In this document: positions 1 to 5,754 of the stretch, piece by piece | Layout: each line of letters begins with the position of its first letter | Position numbering within the stretch: position 1 is the first letter of the stretch | Origin: Planctomycetota bacterium | GTDB taxonomy: Bacteria; Planctomycetota; Planctomycetia; Pirellulales; UBA1268 | Direction: 5' to 3' | Assembly (NCBI GenBank): GCA_003669255.1 | Contig: QWPO01000163.1 | Coordinates: 1 to 11,021, forward strand | Length of the DNA: 11,021 nucleotides | The notes under the pieces: generated by a model | Told to the model about the DNA's origin: nothing | The model's input: the letters and a program-made list of their open reading frames with translations, nothing else | Database searches by the model: none | Made by a program: the position numbers and the translations under genes

Positions 1-138
1 GACGACATCATCGCTAGCAAGAAGTCCGCAGGCCGGGATCGCGATCTGGCGGTGCTGCCGGTGCTGGAGAAGACGCGGCGGGAAGCATCGCCAAAGCCCG
101 TCGCCGGCGCGAAGCCACGGAAACGCGGGAAGGGCTAA
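1..138 (+). CDS. C-terminal end of a probable nucleotidyltransferase-type protein (5' truncated)
   Basis: The window opens inside this gene; 45 codons are visible before TAA at 136-138. The tail begins DDIIASKKSAGRDRDLAVLP and then becomes basic and rich in Lys, Arg and Pro. From memory, an ending of the form D-I-I-x-S-K-x-x-A-G-R-x-x-D-L-x-V-L-P is common at the C-terminus of small nucleotidyltransferase-fold proteins, the group that includes toxin-antitoxin-like and DUF6036-like proteins. The catalytic part (GS...DxD) would lie upstream and is not visible, so the assignment rests on the tail alone. The basic extension after residue 30 looks disordered. The next gene starts 3 bp after the stop, so the two are probably co-transcribed. 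Reading frame is secure; function is moderate to weak. Confidence 0.5.
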   Translation, partial: DDIIASKKSAGRDRDLAVLPVLEKTRREASPKPVAGAKPRKRGKG

Positions 139-141
139 GCC

Positions 142-324
142 ATGGCCACACGAAAGCCGGGCAAGGGGAAGCAGGCACGTGGCCGTAAGGCGACGCTCGA
201 CGCGCTCGAGGCGGAGAGCGAGCGGCAGCTCATCGAGTTGATTCGCCGCCGGCTCGCGCTGCCGCTGGAAAAACGGATGAACTTCCTCCGCAAGCGGTTG
301 CCGGGCGGCGGAAGTTGTTTGTGA
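142..324 (+). CDS. Conserved-looking 60-residue basic small protein
   Basis: This ATG-started gene begins 3 bp after the preceding stop, which suggests translational coupling with the nucleotidyltransferase-like gene. The first 18 residues are Lys/Arg/Gly-rich and probably disordered. Residues about 19-48 should form one or two amphipathic helices (LDALEAESERQLIELIRRRL, then LPLEKRMNFLRKRL), and the protein ends in a glycine run, PGGGSCL. The pattern LPxEKRxNFLRxR with a GGGS-containing tail is familiar to me from small planctomycete hypothetical proteins, but I cannot name a function. Its place next to a nucleotidyltransferase-type gene would fit a partner or antitoxin role; that is inference. 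There is no signal peptide, membrane segment or metal motif. It could also be a DNA- or RNA-binding accessory protein. Confidence 0.65.
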   Translation: MATRKPGKGKQARGRKATLDALEAESERQLIELIRRRLALPLEKRMNFLRKRLPGGGSCL

Positions 325-330
325 CTCGGG

Positions 331-453
331 GTGCGGCCAGGAGGGGGCTGAGCCTTAAGGAGTCTTGCGAGGGTCGCCCGCGGCCTTACGGCCGGTCGGC
401 TTGGACGGCATATGGTGCGATGCCCGTACAAGCCCAACGGCGTAAGCCGTGGG
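331..453 (+). repeat. Hairpin-rich repeat, first copy (45-bp spacer plus 78-bp core)
   Basis: A 45-bp spacer (331-375) is followed by a 78-bp core (376-453), which recurs at 851-928, 976-1053 and 1101-1178 with only 2-4 differences between any pair. The core carries two perfect hairpins: GGCC-TTAC-GGCC, and ACGGC-GTAA-GCCGT near its end. The spacer in the later copies carries a third (AAGCCT-TACGG-AGGCTT), partly degraded here (AGCCTTAAGGAGTCT). The region starts just after the stop of the 60-residue gene and fills the gap up to the promoter-like leader at 467. It looks like a dispersed intergenic repeat, not coding sequence. Confidence 0.85.
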
Positions 454-466
454 ACGCGGCCATGAT

Positions 467-521
467 GACCCTTGAGCCACCGGACTCGACGGCGTAAAAT
501 GTACGCCCGTTCATCAACGTT
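467..521 (+). promoter_or_regulatory. Conserved leader with sigma70-like promoter, copy A
   Basis: This 55-bp block recurs at 1193-1247 with only 3 differences by eye, each time ahead of the paralogous 70-residue gene. It holds a -35-like TTGAGC (472-477), a 17-bp spacer and a -10-like TAAAAT (495-500). Transcription would start near 507, about 34 nt ahead of the GTG start. Preservation of both hexamers and of the spacing in both copies supports function, though the whole block could simply be part of a recent duplication. Confidence 0.6.
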
Positions 522-528
522 CACGCTC

Positions 529-533
529 GGGAG
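529..533 (+). promoter_or_regulatory. Ribosome binding site that fixes the GTG start of the first 70-residue gene
   Basis: GGGAG lies 7 bp before GTG at 541. The paralogue has AAGGGAG at 1265-1271, 8 bp before its ATG. This shared arrangement, and the alignment of the two proteins from their first residue, favour GTG 541 over the longer in-frame reading from upstream, which would run through the promoter. Confidence 0.7.
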
Positions 534-540
534 CGAACCC

Positions 541-753
541 GTGAATGCCGACACGATTCGGGAGTTTGTCCGACGCCAACCGTTCGAGCCGTTTGTCATC
601 CGCCTGTCGAACGGCGAGAAGCACGAGGTGCGGCACCCGGAATGCCTGCTCGTGTTGAAGTCCAAAGTGATCCTCGGGTATCCCGAGGATGATCGTTCTG
701 TCCACCTCTCGTTGATCCACGTCAACGCCGTCGAAACACTCCAATCCACCTGA
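541..753 (+). CDS. 70-residue conserved hypothetical protein, paralogue A
   Basis: The protein has 70 residues and a GTG start. It aligns without gaps over its full length with the product of 1280-1492, with 45 identical positions by my count. The most conserved stretches are PFEPF (14-18), RLSNGE (21-26), HEVRHPEC (28-35) and LIHxNxVExLQS at the C-terminus. Alternating hydrophobic residues suggest a small beta-rich fold: a short N-terminal helix (residues 3-12, IREFVRRQP) followed by several strands. There is no signal peptide or membrane segment. The pattern RxPFEPFxxxLSNGExHEVxHPE is, from memory, widespread in planctomycetes, often in several copies per genome, without a known role. The conserved His and Cys (H28, H32, C35, H60) could bind a metal, but nothing here proves it. 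A promoter-like leader and repeat precede it. Confidence 0.8.
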   Translation: MNADTIREFVRRQPFEPFVIRLSNGEKHEVRHPECLLVLKSKVILGYPEDDRSVHLSLIHVNAVETLQST

Positions 754-850
754 TGTCGTGAGCGCGGTTAGCAGGGGCCGCGTCGAGCGAGGGGCAGCCG
801 TACGCCTCACGGCGTTACGCTCCCTGCGGCCGCAGCGTCTTGCGACGTTT
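754..850. other. Non-coding spacer leading into the 125-bp repeat array
   Basis: This starts right after the stop of the first 70-residue gene. Its last part (CTGCGGCCGCAG followed by CTTGCGACGTTT) looks like a diverged version of the 45-bp spacer that precedes the other repeat cores. It also contains CGCCTCACGGCGTTACG-type inverted sequence. The apparent frame that runs from 758 through the array is repeat-derived, and I do not call it a gene. Confidence 0.5.
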
Positions 851-1178
851 GCCCGCGGCCTTACGGCCGGGCGGCTTGGACGGCATGTGGTGCGATGCCC
901 GTACAAGCCCAACGGCGTAAGCCGTGGGGACTGCGGCCAGGAGGGGGCCAAGCCTTACGGAGGCTTGCGAGGGTTGCCCGCGGCCTTACGGCCGGTCGGC
1001 TTTGACGGCATGTCGTGCGATGCCCGTATAAGCCCAACGGCGTAAGCCGTGGGGACTGCGGCCAGGAGGGGGCCAAGCCTTACGGAGGCTTGCGAGGGTC
1101 GCCCGCGGCCTTACGGCCGGTCGGCTTGGACGGCATGTGGTGCGATGCCCATATAAGCCCAACGGCGTAAGCCGTGGG
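851..1178 (+). repeat. Direct-repeat array, three units with an exact 125-bp period
   Basis: The 78-bp cores at 851-928, 976-1053 and 1101-1178 begin exactly 125 bp apart. They are joined by spacers (931-975 and 1056-1100) that match at all but the last base. Each full unit contains three potential hairpins: GGCC-TTAC-GGCC, ACGGC-GTAA-GCCGT, and AAGCCT-TACGG-AGGCTT. All three loops carry TTAC or its complement GTAA. The high identity suggests recent expansion or ongoing homogenisation. The array fills most of the 526 bp between the two paralogous small genes. It is not CRISPR, because the spacers are identical and the repeats too long. Confidence 0.9.
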
Positions 1179-1192
1179 ACCGCGGCCAGGAC

Positions 1193-1247
1193 GACCCTTG
1201 AGCCACCGGCTTCGCCGGCGTAAAATGTACGCCCGTTCATCAACGTT
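1193..1247 (+). promoter_or_regulatory. Conserved leader with sigma70-like promoter, copy B
   Basis: This is the second copy of the 55-bp leader. It has TTGAGC at 1198-1203, a 17-bp spacer and TAAAAT at 1221-1226, so transcription would start near 1233. It drives the second 70-residue gene and, because only 19 bp separate that gene from the next, probably the Nramp-like gene too. This copy also has a perfect CCGGC-TTC-GCCGG hairpin between the two hexamers, which mismatches break in copy A; this might make the two promoters behave differently. Confidence 0.6.
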
Positions 1248-1279
1248 CCCCTCGATGTTTCCTCAAGGGAGCCCACCCC

Positions 1280-1492
1280 ATGAACGCTGAATCGCTCCGC
1301 GAGATGATTCAACGGCGACCGTTTGAGCCCTTTTGTCTCCGCCTGTCGAATGGCGAGACGCACGAAGTGCGGCATCCGGAATGCGCCGTTGTCGGGAAGA
1401 GCAAGGTGCTCGTCTACTACCCCGAGCAGGATCGATTCGTGTTTGTGGCATTGATCCACATCAACAGTGTGGAACTGCTCCAGTCGGCCTGA
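1280..1492 (+). CDS. 70-residue conserved hypothetical protein, paralogue B
   Basis: This 70-residue paralogue of the gene at 541-753 is 64% identical and gap-free. ATG is preceded by AAGGGAG (1265-1271). It keeps the PFEPF, RLSNGE, HEVRHPEC and LIHINSVE blocks; substitutions elsewhere are mostly conservative (I/L, V/I, D/E), as expected for two copies both under selection. It differs most at residues 36-39 and 53-57. The untranslated stretch between leader and start is 13 bp longer than in copy A (32 against 19 bp). Its stop is 19 bp before the Nramp-like gene, so the two may form one transcript, although nothing in the sequence links their functions. Function is unknown. Confidence 0.8.
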   Translation: MNAESLREMIQRRPFEPFCLRLSNGETHEVRHPECAVVGKSKVLVYYPEQDRFVFVALIHINSVELLQSA

Positions 1493-1511
1493 TCACGTGA
1501 GAAAGTGACTC

Positions 1512-3029
1512 ATGGCCGATCGCACCGCCACCGTCGAGCCACCGCAGACGCTCCTCGCGTCGCTCGCTCACCTCGGGCCTGGAATCGTACTTGCGAGTTC
1601 CATCGTGGGCAGCGGCGAACTGATCGCCACCACCACCACCGGTGCCCAGGCGGGCTTCGTGCTGCTCTGGCTGATCCTCATCGGTTGCGTGATCAAGGTG
1701 GCCGCGCAGGTGGAAATCGGCCGTACCACGCTCACCTGGGGCCGCACGTCGCTCGATGCGTTTGATCGCGTGCCCGGCCCGCGATTCGCCGGCCGCGGCT
1801 GGATCTACTGGGCCTGGGCCGTGATGACGGCGCTCATCGTCGTGCAGCAAGGGGGCATCGTGGTGGGCGTGGCTCAGACGCTCGCGGCGGGACTGCCGCT
1901 TACGACTGCCGGCCGCCAGTGGGATGCCATCCACGACGAGGCTGCGGCCCTGCTCGTGGCTGAGGCCTCGGCCCGCCGTGGCGGCGACGTGATGAAGGCC
2001 GATGACCTCGCCGTGAAGCTCGCCACCGCGCGAACTGCCGCCGCCGCGCTCCCGGCGCCGCCCGATGAGACCGCCTGGTGCATGATCACCGGCGGCGTGA
2101 CTGCCGTGCTCTTGGCGATCGGCCGCTACCGGCTCATCGAACTGGTGTCGCTCGCGCTGGTGGGCACGTTCACGCTCGTCACGCTCCTGGCGCTCGCCAT
2201 GCTCCAGATCGATCCCGTCTGGGCAATCGCCGGGAGCGAACTCGTGAGCGGCCTCGTGCCCGCGCTGCCCCCCGCGATCAACGGCCGCTCGCCGCTCGTG
2301 ACGGCTCTGGCAACGTTCGGCATCATCGGCGTGGGGGCGAGCGAGCTGATGATCTATCCCTACTGGTGCCTCGAGAAGGGCTATGGGGCCGCCGTGGGGC
2401 CGCGGGACGACTCGCCAGCGTGGGCCAGCCGGGCCCGCGGCTGGCTCCGCGTGATGCAGCTTGATGCCTGGGCGTCGATGGTGGTCTACACGCTCGTGAC
2501 CATTTGCTTCTATCTCCTCGGAGCCGCCACGCTCGGCCGGCTGGGCCTCGTGCCCGCGGGGAGCGAGATGGTGCGGACGCTCGGCGCCATGTATGCGCCC
2601 GTGTTTGGGTCGTGGGCGAGCGGGGCCTTCCTCATCGGCGCCTTCGCCGTGCTCTACTCCACGCTCTTTGTCGCCGCCGCGGGCAACGCCCGGATGGTGG
2701 CCGACGGCCTGATCCTCGCCGGCTGGCTGCCCGCCGACGACCGGTCGCGGGCCGGCTGGGCGAGATGGATCTCCGTGGCCTGGGTGCTGGCGGCAACCCT
2801 GCTCGCCCTGCTCATCCGCCAGCCCGTAGCGATGGTGCTTGCCAGTGGCATCGCCCAGTCGGTGATGCTCGCCGCCATCGGCACGGCAGTGGTGTATTTC
2901 CGTTGGCGGGAGACCGACTCACGGCTCGCGCCCTCGCGTGCCTGGGATGCCCTGCTCGCGGCATCAATCGCCGGCCTCGTGACTGTGGGCCTGTGGACGC
3001 TCTGGGAAAAGATTGCCTCCGCGTGGTGA
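1512..3029 (+). CDS. Nramp-family-like membrane transporter with non-canonical ion-site motifs
   Basis: This 505-residue protein has about 11 hydrophobic segments, in the family's length range if loop insertions are allowed. Segment 1 is GPGIVLASSIVGSGELIATT (22-41). It aligns with the GPAFxAAIGYIDPGN start of MntH, but the metal-binding DPGN is replaced by GSGE (33-36). Segment 6, around 270-290, aligns GVLGATIMPH with GIIGVGASEL, so MPH becomes SEL (277-279). A hydrophilic, Ala-rich insertion at about 131-187 (TTAGRQWDAI to PAPPDE) separates hydrophobic segments and is probably a helical loop. The product should sit in the cytoplasmic membrane. Known Nramp proteins carry Mn(II) or Fe(II) with protons. 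With Asp, Asn and Met all lost and Glu36 and Glu278 at matching places in the two half-repeats, the substrate is unclear; a hard cation or another solute is possible. ATG has only a weak GAGAAAG-type ribosome site. Confidence 0.8.
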   Translation: MADRTATVEPPQTLLASLAHLGPGIVLASSIVGSGELIATTTTGAQAGFVLLWLILIGCVIKVAAQVEIGRTTLTWGRTSLDAFDRVPGPRFAGRGWIYWAWAVMTALIVVQQGGIVVGVAQTLAAGLPLTTAGRQWDAIHDEAAALLVAEASARRGGDVMKADDLAVKLATARTAAAALPAPPDETAWCMITGGVTAVLLAIGRYRLIELVSLALVGTFTLVTLLALAMLQIDPVWAIAGSELVSGLVPALPPAINGRSPLVTALATFGIIGVGASELMIYPYWCLEKGYGAAVGPRDDSPAWASRARGWLRVMQLDAWASMVVYTLVTICFYLLGAATLGRLGLVPAGSEMVRTLGAMYAPVFGSWASGAFLIGAFAVLYSTLFVAAAGNARMVADGLILAGWLPADDRSRAGWARWISVAWVLAATLLALLIRQPVAMVLASGIAQSVMLAAIGTAVVYFRWRETDSRLAPSRAWDALLAASIAGLVTVGLWTLWEKIASAW

Positions 3030-3033
3030 ATGT

Positions 3034-3102
3034 CCCACGGCTTACGCCGTTGGGCTTCCTGGAGGTGAGGACGCTGTCCCCACGGCTTACGCCGTGAGGC
3101 TT
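3034..3102. repeat. Two hairpins of the local repeat family in the convergent gap; possible bidirectional terminator
   Basis: The gap between the Nramp-like stop and the dabA stop is 80 bp. Positions 3034-3057 are the exact reverse complement of the last 24 bases of the repeat core at 376-453. Positions 3081-3096 give a perfect CACGGC-TTAC-GCCGTG stem, followed by a GAGGCTT tail. Both hairpins are near-symmetric and stand where two transcripts converge, so they could slow or end transcription from both sides. There is no clear T-run, so classical intrinsic termination is not shown. Confidence 0.6.
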
Positions 3103-3109
3103 CCCGGGC

Positions 3110-5668
3110 TCAGGCGGTGGGCGGCTCCGATCGCCACCCGTGCCCGTCCGACCAACGAAACAAAGCCTCGCCCTCACGGACGATGAGCGTGAGCCAGCCG
3201 TGGCCGACCAGGTCGGCCACGACCCGATGCCGGCGGATGATCGTCTCCACCGACTCCCGCGGAGCCTCCACCAGCACCGTCAGCCGCAGCGGCTCGTGCC
3301 GCAGTTGCCTGCCATCCGATACCGACTGCCACGGCAGGCCCGTCATCAGGTCGCCGCCGTTGCCGAGGAGCACGCCGAGTTGGCCGGTGACGTTGTGGAT
3401 CAGCTTGTTGCCGCTGCCGAAGGCGCGGTTGTCCACCGCCGAGGCGAAGTATTGGAGGTTGATCCAGCTCGTGACCACCATCGGCGCCGTCATGATCAGC
3501 TCCAGCACCTTCAGGTCTGGATCGCGGTCGTGATCGTAGCTGTGCATGAACGTCCGGCCGCCGAGATCAAGGCCGGTGGTGCGCGCACGAGGGGCAACGA
3601 TGAACGCGGCATTGTTGGCCAGGCCCCACTCCGGCCGCACCTCCGACCAGTCGCGGCTCCGCCGAAGAATATCGGCCGTGACCGCCACTGGATCAGCCGG
3701 CTGCTTGGGCCCGCCCACGAGCAGGGTCGCCCGCTCCATGCGGGTCGCTGCCGTGGCCTCCTCGAGCCGGGTCCGCACTCGCGCGAAGTCGGCGGCATGG
3801 CTCGGCGGCATCTGCTCCAGCCCCGGAAACCGGATCTCGTCGGTCGTGGTCACGTGCACCGCGGCCAGGAAGAACGTGTCGTCGGGGATCGCGATGCCCC
3901 GCGAGGCGAGGCCCGCCCGCACCGCCGGGTCGTTGAGCAGCGCTGCCGCCACGCGGGCATTCGGCTCGCCCGAGTGGCCGCCGCATGCGCCGCAGTCGAG
4001 CCCGGCGCGATACGGGTTGTTGACCACCTCCGACGAATGGCCGCAGATCGCCACGATCCGGGCGAAGCCGTCGAGCAGGCCGAGGTTGCGGAGCATCCCG
4101 GCGGCGAGATCGACCTGCTGCTCGGGCGACACGGCGTCGGCGCCCGCCGCGACCAGTGCGGGATGCAGCGATCCTTTCGCGGCCGCCGGCACGCCGTCGG
4201 CTAGTGCTGGAGCCACAGGCTTCGTGAATCCCCACGCGTCGCCGATCAGCTTCGGGAGATACGCCAACCCGAATGACTCCACGAACGAGAAGCACGACGT
4301 GGCCGAGGTCTGAAACGACTTCCACGCCTTGCGGCTGAGCCGCACGTTGCGGAGCGACTGCTCGGCTCGCAGGCGGGCATGCTCGTCGAGCCCCGCGGCC
4401 TCCTCGCGAACGCGGAAGCTCGGTGCGAGCAGCACCGGGCACTGCGCCCTGCCGTGGTCATCGCCGAGCGGCACGAACTCCAGCGGCATCCCGAAGAAGC
4501 CGGCGAAGCCGAACGTCTCCACGTCGGGTCCGGTGGCCTCGAGATGGCGGCGGAACACCTCCGATCGCACATCGATGCAGAACACCATTTGCAGGGTCTT
4601 TCGAGTGGCCGGCATGGCCGGTGAGCGACTGCAAGCCTTCGATCGCTCCACGAGCGAATGGCAGAGCCAACGTCGGTAGGAGATCTCCGACGCCACCAGG
4701 AAGAGATATCGGGCGAGCCCGCCCGTCGAGGGCGCGGGTTCGTCGCCGGCATCGTCGGCCGGGCTGGACGGATAGAGGCTGCCGGGCGATGCGACGGCTT
4801 CGGGGCAGGTCTCCGCGAGGGCGGCGTCGTACGCCAGTCGCATCGCCAGCAGACCGACGAGATGCTCATCGAGGCTGCCGCTGTCGGCCGACGTGGCCAT
4901 CCAGAGCCGGTACCGCAGGAACGAAGCCCATCCTGCCACGGAGAGCAACTCGCCGAGCATGAACTTCCGCCAGTGCTGTTCGGGGATCGCAAGCTGGACG
5001 AGGAGCGACGCCACGGCCTGCTCCGGCTCGATCGGCAGGGCGTTGACGAACGACCGGAATCCGCGGATTCCGAGCATGTCCATCCGGCGGCTCACGCGGG
5101 TGGCTTCCCGCCAGGCCTCGTAGAGCGGCAGGTGCTTCCACGGGCTCGGCCAGGCCGCCTGGCCGCGATCGTAGTGGGCGGAACACTGCCGAGAGACGTC
5201 GGTGATGATGTGGCTCGACCAGCTGCTCCCCAGCTGCCGATCGACCGCTTCCGACACCGTGAAATAGCGACGCTCCTCTGTCGGCAGCGTGGCCGCGTCG
5301 TGCAGGCTCCTGTTGATCGCGGACATTGAGAGCTGGGCGTAGTGCTCGGGATATTCCTCGCGACACTGGCGCAGCGCCTGCTCGACGTCGAAGGTGGTCA
5401 GATCGCCGGCCACGACGAGGTCGATGAACCGGCTCGCCGGCGGCAGCATCTCGCAGTCGCGAACATCCCGCAGCAGGCTGCGGGCCGCCAGAAATCGCCG
5501 GTTCGCCACGCCCTGAAATGGGTTGACAGCGACGTAGTCCTCGAGCGGCCAGACCGGCGGCACGACGTCGCGAATGTCGGCAATCGCCGCATGCACCCGC
5601 TCGATGTGGCCGGGGAGTGCAGGCGATCGGGGGCGGGTGATGGCGTCGAACGCCGGGGTGGCTGTCAT
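3110..5668 (-). CDS. dabA: DabA (DUF2309/UPF0753), carbonic-anhydrase-like subunit of an inorganic carbon transporter
   Basis: The product has 852 residues, close to known DabA proteins. DabA with DabB forms an energy-coupled system that hydrates CO2 in one direction and so accumulates bicarbonate. The zinc site resembles that of beta-carbonic anhydrase. Its ligands are visible: Cys364 and Asp366 in VFCIDVRSE, His544 in ICGHSSE and Cys559 in LDCGACGG. Their spacings of 2 and 15 residues equal those of Halothiobacillus DabA as I remember them (C351/D353, H524/C539). The N-terminal part has the family block DVVPPVWPLEDYVAVNPFQG (34-53). Near the C-terminus the conserved block HSYDHDRDPDLKVLELIMTA (709-728) is intact. 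No membrane segment is obvious, which fits a cytoplasmic, membrane-attached subunit. ATG at 5668 has GGAG 10 bp upstream. The gene follows dabB by 86 bp on the same strand, probably as one operon. No key residue is missing. Confidence 0.93.
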   Translation of the reverse strand: MTATPAFDAITRPRSPALPGHIERVHAAIADIRDVVPPVWPLEDYVAVNPFQGVANRRFLAARSLLRDVRDCEMLPPASRFIDLVVAGDLTTFDVEQALRQCREEYPEHYAQLSMSAINRSLHDAATLPTEERRYFTVSEAVDRQLGSSWSSHIITDVSRQCSAHYDRGQAAWPSPWKHLPLYEAWREATRVSRRMDMLGIRGFRSFVNALPIEPEQAVASLLVQLAIPEQHWRKFMLGELLSVAGWASFLRYRLWMATSADSGSLDEHLVGLLAMRLAYDAALAETCPEAVASPGSLYPSSPADDAGDEPAPSTGGLARYLFLVASEISYRRWLCHSLVERSKACSRSPAMPATRKTLQMVFCIDVRSEVFRRHLEATGPDVETFGFAGFFGMPLEFVPLGDDHGRAQCPVLLAPSFRVREEAAGLDEHARLRAEQSLRNVRLSRKAWKSFQTSATSCFSFVESFGLAYLPKLIGDAWGFTKPVAPALADGVPAAAKGSLHPALVAAGADAVSPEQQVDLAAGMLRNLGLLDGFARIVAICGHSSEVVNNPYRAGLDCGACGGHSGEPNARVAAALLNDPAVRAGLASRGIAIPDDTFFLAAVHVTTTDEIRFPGLEQMPPSHAADFARVRTRLEEATAATRMERATLLVGGPKQPADPVAVTADILRRSRDWSEVRPEWGLANNAAFIVAPRARTTGLDLGGRTFMHSYDHDRDPDLKVLELIMTAPMVVTSWINLQYFASAVDNRAFGSGNKLIHNVTGQLGVLLGNGGDLMTGLPWQSVSDGRQLRHEPLRLTVLVEAPRESVETIIRRHRVVADLVGHGWLTLIVREGEALFRWSDGHGWRSEPPTA

Positions 5669-5754
5669 GGGCGAGGATCTCCGAAACGGGCAAGCGATCG
5701 AGGCAGGTGGTAAACGGACTGGGCGAATCGAGTCGGCGGACGAACAGGTGACGA

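Noticed and set aside
758..1045. Open frame across the repeat array, and several minus-strand frames over 135-1459
   Set aside because: They consist of translated repeat units (the minus-strand frames repeat the peptide RLTPLGLYGHRT) and have no ribosome site or family resemblance.
851..1178. Possible CRISPR array
   Set aside because: The conserved unit is 78 bp and the intervening pieces are almost identical to each other; CRISPR spacers would differ and the repeats would be about 24-48 bp.
3140..4313. Long plus-strand open frames opposite dabA
   Set aside because: They are high-GC shadows of dabA, Arg- and His-rich with no recognisable domain; dabA itself has strong family motifs.
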